A stretch of DNA of 13,741 bases from JANNFX01 sp031380225 (GTDB lineage: Bacteria > Pseudomonadota > Alphaproteobacteria > Rhizobiales > Hyphomicrobiaceae): the NCBI GenBank assembly GCA_031380225.1, contig JANNFX010000148.1, forward strand, positions 1 through 13,741, given 5' to 3'. Under the pieces are notes generated by a model. That model was not told where the DNA came from. It worked only from the letters and a program-made list of their open reading frames with translations, and did no database searches. The position numbers and the translations under genes are program-made. This document shows, one piece after another, positions 5,526 to 13,483 of the stretch. The stretch's first letter is position 1, and the number at the start of each line of letters is the position of its first letter.

Positions 5526-6422
5526 ATGTGTGGTATTGTCGGATTATTCATCAAAGACAGAGCCTTAGAACCAAAGCTTGGGGCATTGACCGCCGGCATG
5601 CTGTCGACCATGTGTGAGCGTGGTCCAGATTCGGCTGGCTTCGCGGTCTACGGCGCGCCGGTAGTGGGCAAATCCAAGATTACAATCCAGTCGGCTAACC
5701 CGGATACGGATTTCAAGGGCCTCGAAGCGTCTATCAAGGCAGCGACCGGAGCCGATGTTGCGGTTGCTCGCCGTGAGACCCACGCTGTGGTGACAGCTCC
5801 AAGTGCCAAGGTGGCTGACGTTCGTGCCGCCATCAAATCCAGCAACCCATCAATTCGCATCATGGGCGCTGGCGATGCGATTGAAATCTACAAAGAAGTT
5901 GGATACCCAACCGGTGTCGCGGCGCGCTTCAAACTCGCGAGTATGGCAGGCACGCATGCTATCGGCCATACGCGCATGGCAACGGAATCGGCGGTGACCA
6001 CGCTCGGTGCGCATCCCTTCTCGACCGGCGCAGATCAGTGCCTCGTGCATAATGGCTCGTTATCCAATCATCACAATCTGAAGCGCGAACTCGCACATGA
6101 CGGCATTACGTTCGAGACAGATAACGATTCCGAAGTCGCCGCTGCCTATCTGACTTGGCGCATGGCTCAAGGGCTCAACCTTGGCGAGGCCTTGAAGAAA
6201 AGCCTCGATGACCTCGACGGATTTTTCACATTCGTCGTTGGCACAAAAACCGGCTTCGGCGTGCTGCGGGACCCGATCGCATGCAAGCCGGCCATTATGG
6301 CGGAGACCGATCAATACGTGGCGTTTGGCTCTGAATACCGGGCACTAGTTAACTTGCCCGGCATTGAGCGCGCCAAAGTTTGGGAACCGGAACCTGCAAC
6401 CGTCTATTTCTGGGAGCGGTAA
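5526..6422 (+). CDS. mgsA: N-methylglutamate synthase subunit A (class II glutamine amidotransferase-like)
   Basis: A 298-residue cytoplasmic protein of the N-terminal-nucleophile glutamine amidotransferase class, corresponding to the glutaminase domain of glutamate synthase. The ATG at 5526 is chosen because Cys2 (MCGIVG) must become the N-terminal catalytic residue after Met removal, and AGGAGG lies nine bases upstream. The earlier TTG at 5499 would bury it. Class hallmarks are RGPDSAG (32-38), GHTRMATES (147-155), HPFS (163-166), HNGSLSN (175-181) and the DNDSE turn (199-203). With MgsB and MgsC it forms N-methylglutamate synthase, which moves the methylamino group of gamma-glutamylmethylamide to form N-methylglutamate, this subunit presumably cleaving the amide. 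It heads an operon with mgsB eight bases after its stop. Confidence 0.92.
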   Translation: MCGIVGLFIKDRALEPKLGALTAGMLSTMCERGPDSAGFAVYGAPVVGKSKITIQSANPDTDFKGLEASIKAATGADVAVARRETHAVVTAPSAKVADVRAAIKSSNPSIRIMGAGDAIEIYKEVGYPTGVAARFKLASMAGTHAIGHTRMATESAVTTLGAHPFSTGADQCLVHNGSLSNHHNLKRELAHDGITFETDNDSEVAAAYLTWRMAQGLNLGEALKKSLDDLDGFFTFVVGTKTGFGVLRDPIACKPAIMAETDQYVAFGSEYRALVNLPGIERAKVWEPEPATVYFWER

Positions 6423-6430
6423 GTTCTAAT

Positions 6431-7117
6431 ATGCGCAAAATCGATCTTGCCACCACGACACTTCGGGATCTCAATCAAGACCTGCATCGTCAAGCAGACG
6501 GGACCAACGAAACCGCGTGGGAAATTTTCAATCCACGCGGCCAGCACGCGGTCGCTGTCGGCGTCGACGCGCCGCTCACGATCGATGTCCGCGGACCTGT
6601 CGGGTACTATTGCGCGGGCATGAATAAACAAGCCACTATAACCGTCCACGGCTCTGCCGGGCCCGGTGTCGCGGAAAACATGATGTCGGGGCGTGTCACC
6701 ATCAAGGGTGATGCGAGCCAGTACGCCGGCGCCACAGGCCGTGGCGGGCTGCTGGTTATCGAAGGTAACGCGTCGTCACGCTGCGGGATATCGATGAAGG
6801 GTATTGATATCGTCGTCCGCGGCAACATCGGCCATATGTCAGCGTTCATGGCGCAGTCCGGGCACTTGGTTGTGCTGGGTGATGCTGGCGATGCACTCGG
6901 TGACAGCATTTACGAAGCTAAGTTGTTTGTGCGTGGCTCCGTCAAAAGCCTCGGTGCGGACTGTATCGAAAAAGAAATGCGGGCCGAGCACCACGTCGAA
7001 CTCGACACGCTTTTGCAGAAGGCCGGCATCAATGGCGTCAAGTCCTCAGAGTTCAAACGCTATGGCTCTGCGCGTAAGCTTTACACCTTCAACATCGACA
7101 ACGCGGACGCCTATTGA
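6431..7117 (+). CDS. mgsB: N-methylglutamate synthase subunit B (GXGXG/GltB C-terminal-like domain)
   Basis: A 228-residue protein built around the right-handed beta-helix 'GXGXG' domain found at the C-terminus of glutamate synthase large subunits. The repeating glycine pattern is visible from about residue 55 to 175 (ITVHGSAGPGVAENMMSGRVTIKG, LLVIEGNAS, IVVRGNIG, HLVVLGDAGD, KLFVRGS). In glutamate synthase this domain is structural and positions the ammonia channel between glutaminase and FMN domains. A matching role is inferred for methylamine channelling. ATG 6431 is used because the longer frame overlaps mgsA and lacks support. A GGGAG lies 14 bases upstream, so reinitiation after mgsA is likely. 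The TGA overlaps the mgsC ATG by one base. Length is normal for the stand-alone subunit. Confidence 0.9.
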   Translation: MRKIDLATTTLRDLNQDLHRQADGTNETAWEIFNPRGQHAVAVGVDAPLTIDVRGPVGYYCAGMNKQATITVHGSAGPGVAENMMSGRVTIKGDASQYAGATGRGGLLVIEGNASSRCGISMKGIDIVVRGNIGHMSAFMAQSGHLVVLGDAGDALGDSIYEAKLFVRGSVKSLGADCIEKEMRAEHHVELDTLLQKAGINGVKSSEFKRYGSARKLYTFNIDNADAY

Positions 7118-8445
7118 TGACCTACAAGAACCCGCCGACGACGCCGCGCAAGTCGCACACATTCGATGACTATACGCTGTCCGAAATCCGGCGCGCCGCG
7201 GCGACAGGTATTTACGATATTCGCGGTGCGGGCGCCAAGCGCAAGCTTCCACATTTCGACGACCTATTGTTCCTCGGCGCTTCGATGTCGCGTTACCCAC
7301 TCGAAGGTTATCGCGAAAAATGCTCGACCAACGTTGTGCTCGGCTCGCGGTTCGCGAAAAAGCCGATTGAACTCAAGATTCCGATTACCATTGCCGGTAT
7401 GAGCTTCGGTTCGCTTTCGGCCAACGCCAAAGAAGCACTCGGCCGCGGTGCGACAATGTCAGGCACGTCGACCACCACCGGTGACGGCGGCATGACAGAA
7501 GAAGAGCGCGGCCATTCAAACATATTGGTCTATCAATACTTGCCGTCGCGCTACGGTATGAACCCAGATGACTTGCGCCGCGCTGATTGCATCGAGATTG
7601 TTGTTGGCCAAGGCGCTAAACCAGGCGGTGGCGGGATGCTGCTCGGTCAAAAGATTTCCGACCGCGTCGCCGAAATGCGCAATCTGCCGAAGGGCATCGA
7701 TCAGCGCTCGGCATGCCGGCATCCAGACTGGACGGGTCCGGATGATCTCGAAATAAAAATTATGGAGCTGCGCGAAATTACCGATTGGCAGAAGCCGATC
7801 TATATCAAAGTCGGCGGTGCGCGCCCCTACTACGACGTGGCGTTGGCCGTCAAAGCCGGAGCCGACGTCATCGTCGTTGACGGCATGCAAGGCGGCACGG
7901 CTGCAACTCAGGAAGTATTTATCGAGCATGTTGGCCAGCCGACGCTGGCCTGCATTCGCCCGGCCGTGCAAGCGCTACAAGATCTCAATATGCACCGTAA
8001 GGTGCAGCTTATTGTGTCGGGTGGCATTCGCAATGGCGCAGATGTCGCCAAGGCCCTGGCACTCGGTGCCGACGCGGTTGCCATTGGTTCGGCGGCGCTG
8101 GTGGCCATTGGCGACAATGATCCAGCGCTTGAGGCAGAGTATCAAAAACTTCACACGACCGCTGGCGCCTATGATGACTGGCATGAGGGCCGCGATCCAG
8201 CCGGCATCACGACGCAAGATCCGGAGCTCTCGAGCCGTCTCGATCCGATCCGTGCCGGGCGCCGCTTGGCAAACTATCTGAAGGTCATGACGCTCGAAGT
8301 GCAGACGATTGCACGCGCTGCAGGTCACAATCATATTCACAACCTCGAACCCGAGGACTTGTGCGCGCTGACCTTGGAAGCAGCGGCCATGGCGCGGGTT
8401 CCGCTGGCAGGCACCAATTGGATACCAGGGCAGGGCGGTCTTTGA
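7117..8445 (+). CDS. mgsC: N-methylglutamate synthase subunit C (FMN-binding glutamate synthase-like)
   Basis: A 442-residue protein equivalent to the FMN-binding (beta/alpha)8 domain of glutamate synthase. Typical motifs are GMSFGSLSANAKEAL (94-108), TTTGDGGM (119-126), GQGAKPGGGGML (164-175), KVGGARPYYDVALAVKAGAD (231-250), VVDGMQGGTAATQ (253-265) and LIVSGGIRNGADVAKALALG (298-317). In glutamate synthase a Cys cluster ligates a 3Fe-4S centre just before the C-P-x-G-[VI]-x-T-Q motif. The matching segment here is RDPAGITTQ (359-367) with no Cys between 280 and 415, so no such cluster is expected. This fits a transferase that needs no external electrons. The start is ATG 7117, overlapping the mgsB stop; a TTG three bases earlier is less likely. 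It completes MgsABC, with gmaS 71 bases downstream. Confidence 0.92.
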   Translation: MTYKNPPTTPRKSHTFDDYTLSEIRRAAATGIYDIRGAGAKRKLPHFDDLLFLGASMSRYPLEGYREKCSTNVVLGSRFAKKPIELKIPITIAGMSFGSLSANAKEALGRGATMSGTSTTTGDGGMTEEERGHSNILVYQYLPSRYGMNPDDLRRADCIEIVVGQGAKPGGGGMLLGQKISDRVAEMRNLPKGIDQRSACRHPDWTGPDDLEIKIMELREITDWQKPIYIKVGGARPYYDVALAVKAGADVIVVDGMQGGTAATQEVFIEHVGQPTLACIRPAVQALQDLNMHRKVQLIVSGGIRNGADVAKALALGADAVAIGSAALVAIGDNDPALEAEYQKLHTTAGAYDDWHEGRDPAGITTQDPELSSRLDPIRAGRRLANYLKVMTLEVQTIARAAGHNHIHNLEPEDLCALTLEAAAMARVPLAGTNWIPGQGGL

Positions 8446-8446
8446 C

Positions 8447-8495
8447 TGTCCTGTATTTTTGAGCCAGCAACTTAAATATTAAAAATACACGGACA
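8447..8495 (+). promoter_or_regulatory. Long inverted repeat between mgsC and gmaS
   Basis: TGTCC-TGTATTTTT (8447-8460) and AAAAATACACGGACA (8481-8495) are complementary over 14 pairs with one bulged base, around a 20-base A/T-rich loop. The repeat starts almost at the mgsC stop and ends six bases before the gmaS Shine-Dalgarno. It could be an mRNA processing or stabilising stem, an attenuator, or a bipartite operator. It does not look like a standard terminator because no T tract follows. Confidence 0.5.
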
Positions 8496-8516
8496 TCATC
8501 AAGGAAGGACAGCGTT

Positions 8517-9824
8517 ATGGCCACCGATCTTGCAACAGTCGCTAAAGAACGCGGCATTCGCTACTTCATGATCTCCTATACTGATTTGTTCGGTGGCCAG
8601 CGCGCAAAGTTGGTACCCGCTGCAGCGATTGCCGACATGCAAAAAGATGGCGCTGGTTTCGCTGGTTTCGCGACTTGGCTCGACATGACTCCGGCTCATC
8701 CTGACATGTTTGCGCTGCCTGATGCCGCTGCGGTGGTGCAGTTACCATGGAAGCCGGACGTGGCCTGGGTCGCCGCCGACTGTATGATGGATGACAAGGT
8801 CGTCGCGCAAGCGCCGCGCAATGTCTTGAAAGCGCAGATCGCAAAAGCTGCTGCCAAGGGTCTGCGCATCAAGACCGGGGTCGAAGCCGAATTCTTTTTG
8901 ACGTTGCCCTGTGGAACCAAGATCTCTGACGACAAGGATGTGGCGCCGAAGTCGTGCTACGATCAGCAAGCGTTGATGCGCCGCTACGATGTGATCGCTG
9001 AAATCTGCGATTGCATGCAAGATCTCGGTTGGGGTCCGTATCAGAACGACCACGAAGACGCCAACGGCCAGTTCGAAATGAACTGGAACTTTGATGATGC
9101 GCTGGTGACCGCGGATCGCCACTCATTCTTCAAGTTCATGGCGCGCTCAATTGCTGAGAAGCATGGTCTTCGCGCTACCTTTATGCCGAAGCCGTTCCCG
9201 GGATTGACTGGCTCTGGATGCCACGCTCACATCTCGGTCTGGGACTTGGACGGCAAGTCGAACATGTTCCTCGATAACAATGATGAAATGGGGATGTCGC
9301 AGCAGGGTTACCACTTCCTCGGTGGCATCATGCGCCACGCAGCGGCCTTGGCGGCGATCACCAATCCGACGGTCAATTCATACAAGCGCATCAACGCGCC
9401 ACGCACGGTGTCGGGTGCAACGTGGTCGCCGAACACCGTGACCTGGACCGGTAACAACCGTACCCACATGGTACGCGTGCCAGGCAAAGGCCGCTTTGAA
9501 TTGCGCCTCCCTGATGGCGCCGCCAACCCGTATCTATTGCAAGCTGTCATTATTGCTGCCGGTCTCGATGGCATCGAGCGCAAAGCTGATCCGGGCAAAC
9601 GTCTCGATATCGATATGTATCAGCTCGGGCACACGGTAACGGACGCCATTAAGCTGCCGTTGAATATGCTCGATGCGTTGCGTTTGTTCGACGCCGACAC
9701 AGAATTGAAGGCAGCGCTCGGAAACGAGTTCTCATCGTCGTATCTCAAGTTGAAAAACCAGGAATGGAATTCATTCACGTCGCACTTCACCGAATGGGAA
9801 CGTGCGAATACCCTGGATATTTAG
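8517..9824 (+). CDS. gmaS: Gamma-glutamylmethylamide synthetase (GmaS, glutamine synthetase-like)
   Basis: A 435-residue cytoplasmic ligase (EC 6.3.4.12) that joins methylamine to the gamma-carboxylate of glutamate using ATP, the first committed step of the indirect methylamine pathway. The N-terminal beta-grasp domain (about 1-105) is followed by the glutamine synthetase catalytic domain. Glutamate metal-ligand motif EAEFF is at 123-127, GQFEMNW at 184-190, FMPKPFPGLTGSGCHAH at 222-238, NPTVNSYKR at 283-291 and RFELRLPDGAANPYL at 326-340. The length and the short loops fit the GmaS/type III-like branch rather than housekeeping GlnA, and linkage to mgsABC and mgdAB makes GmaS the clear call. 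AAGGAAGGA at 8501-8509 sets the start. Cotranscription with mgsABC is likely, but the inverted repeat before it could uncouple expression. Confidence 0.93.
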   Translation: MATDLATVAKERGIRYFMISYTDLFGGQRAKLVPAAAIADMQKDGAGFAGFATWLDMTPAHPDMFALPDAAAVVQLPWKPDVAWVAADCMMDDKVVAQAPRNVLKAQIAKAAAKGLRIKTGVEAEFFLTLPCGTKISDDKDVAPKSCYDQQALMRRYDVIAEICDCMQDLGWGPYQNDHEDANGQFEMNWNFDDALVTADRHSFFKFMARSIAEKHGLRATFMPKPFPGLTGSGCHAHISVWDLDGKSNMFLDNNDEMGMSQQGYHFLGGIMRHAAALAAITNPTVNSYKRINAPRTVSGATWSPNTVTWTGNNRTHMVRVPGKGRFELRLPDGAANPYLLQAVIIAAGLDGIERKADPGKRLDIDMYQLGHTVTDAIKLPLNMLDALRLFDADTELKAALGNEFSSSYLKLKNQEWNSFTSHFTEWERANTLDI

Positions 9825-9998
9825 TGGTTCTTGGAGCGCGACGAGATATCGAGCACTCGATCGCTTACTTATCATATTCACTAACCCGTCATTCCGGCGC
9901 AGGCCGGAATGACGAAGCGGAAATGCCAGAGCTGGGGATGAAGCTTCGGTAAAGTAGCACGAGAACTTTTCGTATTTTGTTTGAAGTATCGAGTTGCC
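9825..9998. other. Convergent intergenic region between gmaS and the pilus adhesin gene
   Basis: This 174-base gap has no convincing coding frame. It holds a short inverted repeat ATCGAG-CA-CTCGAT (9848-9861) and the strong palindrome at 9887-9914. No T-tract terminator is obvious for either gene. Confidence 0.6.
9887..9914. repeat. Perfect 12-bp-stem palindrome (CGTCATTCCGGC type)
   Basis: Arms CGTCATTCCGGC (9887-9898) and GCCGGAATGACG (9903-9914) pair perfectly around the loop GCAG. The sequence resembles the GTCATTCC...GGAATGAC elements scattered between genes in many proteobacteria. Lying between convergent genes, it may act as a bidirectional terminator for gmaS and the adhesin gene, but it has no T tract on either side. 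Confidence 0.65.
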
Positions 9999-10973
9999 CT
10001 AGAACGAAACCGTGACAATCACCGTATCAGTGTAGGTCCCTGCAGGCGGCGTGGATTGGGCAGGTATGCGGCCATAGACGGTGTAGGCCTGTGACGTGCC
10101 GGCTCCTGTGGCGTCGCGCTGGGTAGCCGGTGTATTCCCCCAAATCAAAGTCCGTGCCGCGTCCTTATAGAGCGCGTACGGCACATTGATCCCGGCCAAG
10201 CCAAGCTGGCGCAACTGCGGACCCACCGAATTCATACCGTCATTAAGTTTTATTGAGTACGGGCTCGAGGCACTGCAGGTCGCTGTCACCGTTGACGTCG
10301 CATCGACTGGCGAAGCCAAAGTGAGCATCGTACCGAAATTCATAGAGGTGACGGCCAGTGTGCAGGCCGCCACGTAATTTGCGGAGGCGGTGAAACTGAA
10401 CGGAGTGGCGTTCGCCGCACCAACAGTGGTGCAAGTTTGGCCAACATCAACGGCCCACGACAGCGAAGCGTTAGGTGCACCAGAAAATGTTGACGAGTAA
10501 CTTCCGGTTGGTGCCGATTGTTGCCCTGCATGCACCTGTCCATAAATCGTGCCACTGGCCGACCCGTCGCCCTGGTTATCGAGTGTGATCTGGATCTCTG
10601 GCACTGTGCCACCGCCGGTATAGGCCCCCCACACTGTTGTGCGCCCGGCGTCGGAATAGAGATTGTAGCCGATTTGATTGCCACTGCTTGCCAGATAGCG
10701 CGGCGCATTGGCTCCATTAGCACCACCGCTTCCGGCGCCCAAGTTTGGGCAAGCCAAAATTGGTTGCCCGGCGCCGCCGCCAGTGCACGAAATCGTATAA
10801 GCCGCTGTCGTATTGTATGCCGAGTTGCTCGTCAGATCGACGGTGCCGAAGTTGACGTTGTCGACTGACATGCTGCACGACTGCGCCGATGCTTGGTCTG
10901 ATCCAAACATCGCTGCGAAGGACAGGAAGAATGCAATCAAGATCGGCTGGAATCGGAGGGTGACGGCAATCAT
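9999..10973 (-). CDS. Two-domain SCPU pilus tip adhesin (CsuE-like)
   Basis: A 324-residue secreted protein with a signal peptide (hydrophobic 9-23, probable cleavage near ASAQ, 28-31) and two spore-coat-U (SCPU) domains at about 33-175 and 204-324. Each starts with Cys then a NFGT turn (CSMSVDNVNFGT; CTLAVTSMNFGT) and ends in the SGTIYGQV or YTVYGRI...GTYTDTVIVTV strand. Such two-domain proteins are the tip adhesins of Csu-type archaic chaperone-usher pili used in attachment and biofilm formation. The last domain carries the pilin fold and the first the binding role. ATG 10973 is chosen because it overlaps the usher stop (ATGA) and GGAGG lies seven bases upstream; the TTG two codons earlier would sit on top of that spacing. 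It is the last gene of the pilus operon. Confidence 0.85.
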   Translation of the reverse strand: MIAVTLRFQPILIAFFLSFAAMFGSDQASAQSCSMSVDNVNFGTVDLTSNSAYNTTAAYTISCTGGGAGQPILACPNLGAGSGGANGANAPRYLASSGNQIGYNLYSDAGRTTVWGAYTGGGTVPEIQITLDNQGDGSASGTIYGQVHAGQQSAPTGSYSSTFSGAPNASLSWAVDVGQTCTTVGAANATPFSFTASANYVAACTLAVTSMNFGTMLTLASPVDATSTVTATCSASSPYSIKLNDGMNSVGPQLRQLGLAGINVPYALYKDAARTLIWGNTPATQRDATGAGTSQAYTVYGRIPAQSTPPAGTYTDTVIVTVSF

Positions 10974-13483
10974 CGGCAAACCTCCGGACCTATCGTCGTT
11001 TGCGTGTTGGAATCGGGCTTAAATGCAAAGCTGATCTGACAGGTTGTCTCATTCGATTTAACAATCAACGTATTGTTGTCAGCGAGACCGGTGACGAAGG
11101 TCTGGCCGTCATAGCCGACCATGAACACGTCGCTCGAGCCGTCGAGTGTCACCTCTGCGCCAGCTGGCAAGAACTGGCCGGCTTCGTCGGTAAGAATGAT
11201 CAACGCTGAGGGTGTGTCGCGCTTGACCTGGAAGTCGACGTAGATGCCGCTGTGAAAAGCCGGTGTGACATTCGAATAGGTTTCAGTCACTTCGGCATTG
11301 AGAGGCAATCCCATCGGATCAATTTCGAGTTTGTTGCGCTGGTAGCTGTTCATGTTGGGGACTAGGATTTTTCCGTCGCTGCCAGTATCGCCGATGTAGT
11401 TGTTTTCACGCATCACCCGGATACCTGGAGAGCCGGCATCGACAACGGCAAAGGCGTCATCGATCCGGTTTGACGTAAACACGCCACCGCCAAGGGCCGC
11501 GACAGCACCTTCAACTTCGACTGTTCCGCGCAATCCTTGACGATGCTGGCGTACGCCCCCGCTCACGCGAGCGCTCGACGCTCTATAGGATAGCTCGGCA
11601 CTGCGTTGAACGTCGCCACCTTCTCTATCTTGCACACGCCAGCCCCAGGAATCCGCCTGCTGCGGCAGCGATTTTGAGGCTTCAATAGTTGCCGAAGTGT
11701 GTGACGAACGCCGCTCAACTCCGCCGTTGATGGAAATGCCGTTGTCGAGAGCCACATTAACACCGGCGTAGACGGCGAACGTATCGCGATCTTCGAGATC
11801 GACGTAGCCGGTCGCAAACATAGTCGCGTTGTCGAACAGCGGACGAGAGTAGGTGGCTGTGACGAGATTGCTGACGTCGCCCTCAAAGGTCTCATAGTGA
11901 ACGAAGTTGACACCAAAGCTCGAGTTGTCGAACTCGATTGGAATGCTAAAGCCGATGGTATCAACGGCGCGTGGCGGGGCGACGCTTAGGAATCCACCCG
12001 GCGTAATGATGCCTGGCAACGGCGTTCGCTGCGCAATTGCCGTGATTGAAGCTAGGTCTTTATAGTCGTTAAAGCCGTGCTGACTGCGCAAGTTGATCAT
12101 AACCGGACCGAGCTTGGTATCCAAGCTGCCGTAGATCTGAACACCATCGTCACCGTCATGCGTGCTCGCGCTGGCCGCAACCGACACCACCCCAAGGTCG
12201 CCTGCGCGCAGAATGACTCCCGCGCCTGCGTTGACGAGACCGCCGCCAATTTCCGAATGAGCCTCGACAGTAAGGTTCTCAAACAAGCCAGTCTTCAAGC
12301 TTCCTGACGCCAGCATCTCATCACCGTAGTTGCCTGACAACAGTCCGAAATCGTGGCGCGCTGCGCCCGATTCGATCGAAAAATCTGTCAGTCCAGGCCG
12401 CAGCAGTTGTGGCGACGAATAGAATGACAAGTTCTGTTCAGTCTCGTGACCGGCCGCATCACGAACAACGACGCGGGCAATGCCCGCGCCGCTGACAGCT
12501 GGAATGTTGTTGATTTGATAAGGCCCTGAGTCGACTTGTTTGGAATAGGCCTTGGCATTGTTGACGTAGATGTCGACCGTCGATGGGACCGCCGCCGATC
12601 CCGAATAGGATGGCAGCGATTGAGTTACGAGCCCAGGTCTCAAGAGAAAACTGCGTTGCACTTGCAGCCCGCCAAGGCGCACCGGCCGTGACCAGTACGG
12701 CCCGTTTGAAATCACGTCGCCAGCACGATACATAATCATGTGTTCTTCATCAGCATGGGTCAGTGTGGTTTCGAGGCGGAGCACGTTTGCCGCATCTAAC
12801 CCGATGATGCCGCTTGAGCGTTGGCCAACAACCCCGGTTTGGCTCAAGACTCCGAAGGGCGTGATGAGGCGGCCATCGAGTGATGCATTGATTGAGCTGT
12901 CTTCCGGAACATCGATGTTGTCTGCGTCGGACGTGGAGACTGCAAACAGCGAATAGTTCAAAACGGCACCGTAGTCAGCACGCGCAGGGTCACGCTCGCC
13001 GTTTTCTCCACGGGCGTCATACTCGCGGCGGATTCGCGCTTCGTCGGCTGCGGTCAGATCGATACGCTGCGCTGGTACGTCGTAATAGTATTCCAGGTTT
13101 GGGATCGAATCGAGTTCGACGACTTGGTCTGGTGGGCCACCACCTGGCGCACGAACACCAATCTCCTCGAGGTCGCGTCTGGTCGATGCCAAACGGCCGC
13201 CGCCGATGTCCTTGAAGCCGACAATTTTGTTTGCAGGCAGTGAATTGATCGTCACTTCCAGCTGCAACGATCCCGATCCGGGCAGCGCGTGCATGAATTG
13301 GGTCGACGGTTCTTCGCCAGTCCTCTGCGCCGGGCGCGGGATAGCGTCTTCGCCAGCACCTTGCGTCACTGCAGGCTTGGTGGGCGATGAGGCAGCCGTA
13401 GCTACTTCAAGCGGCGCAACAATTGCGATCAGCGCGGCGCAGACTGCGGCTTTAACGTGCCGCGCTCGCGCTCGCCTCGGCAT
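10970..13483 (-). CDS. Outer-membrane fimbrial usher (CsuD-like, sigma clade)
   Basis: An 837-residue protein of the chaperone-usher secretion family, full length. A signal peptide (about 1-31, hydrophobic 12-29) is followed by an N-terminal periplasmic domain, a long beta-barrel rich in alternating polar and hydrophobic strands, and a plug region marked by VDIYVNNAKAY and SGPYQINNIP, a hallmark of ushers. The C-terminal domain ends with a probable disulfide pair Cys815-Cys836. It forms the pore that recruits chaperone-subunit complexes and exports the pilus. AGGGGGC with a short spacer supports the ATG at 13483. The gene start overlaps the chaperone's 3' end by 32 bases, and its TGA overlaps the adhesin ATG, so the three are translationally linked. 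The SCPU partner places it in the Csu-type group. Confidence 0.9.
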   Translation of the reverse strand: MPRRARARHVKAAVCAALIAIVAPLEVATAASSPTKPAVTQGAGEDAIPRPAQRTGEEPSTQFMHALPGSGSLQLEVTINSLPANKIVGFKDIGGGRLASTRRDLEEIGVRAPGGGPPDQVVELDSIPNLEYYYDVPAQRIDLTAADEARIRREYDARGENGERDPARADYGAVLNYSLFAVSTSDADNIDVPEDSSINASLDGRLITPFGVLSQTGVVGQRSSGIIGLDAANVLRLETTLTHADEEHMIMYRAGDVISNGPYWSRPVRLGGLQVQRSFLLRPGLVTQSLPSYSGSAAVPSTVDIYVNNAKAYSKQVDSGPYQINNIPAVSGAGIARVVVRDAAGHETEQNLSFYSSPQLLRPGLTDFSIESGAARHDFGLLSGNYGDEMLASGSLKTGLFENLTVEAHSEIGGGLVNAGAGVILRAGDLGVVSVAASASTHDGDDGVQIYGSLDTKLGPVMINLRSQHGFNDYKDLASITAIAQRTPLPGIITPGGFLSVAPPRAVDTIGFSIPIEFDNSSFGVNFVHYETFEGDVSNLVTATYSRPLFDNATMFATGYVDLEDRDTFAVYAGVNVALDNGISINGGVERRSSHTSATIEASKSLPQQADSWGWRVQDREGGDVQRSAELSYRASSARVSGGVRQHRQGLRGTVEVEGAVAALGGGVFTSNRIDDAFAVVDAGSPGIRVMRENNYIGDTGSDGKILVPNMNSYQRNKLEIDPMGLPLNAEVTETYSNVTPAFHSGIYVDFQVKRDTPSALIILTDEAGQFLPAGAEVTLDGSSDVFMVGYDGQTFVTGLADNNTLIVKSNETTCQISFAFKPDSNTQTTIGPEVCR

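Noticed and set aside
8652..8672. Short tandem repeat GCTGGTTTCG in gmaS
   Set aside because: It encodes the Gly-Phe-Ala-Gly-Phe-Ala stretch in the N-terminal domain and is explained by coding, not by a repeat element.
9764..9952. Plus-strand 62-codon frame after gmaS
   Set aside because: It begins inside gmaS in another frame and runs through the 9887-9914 palindrome; not protein-like.
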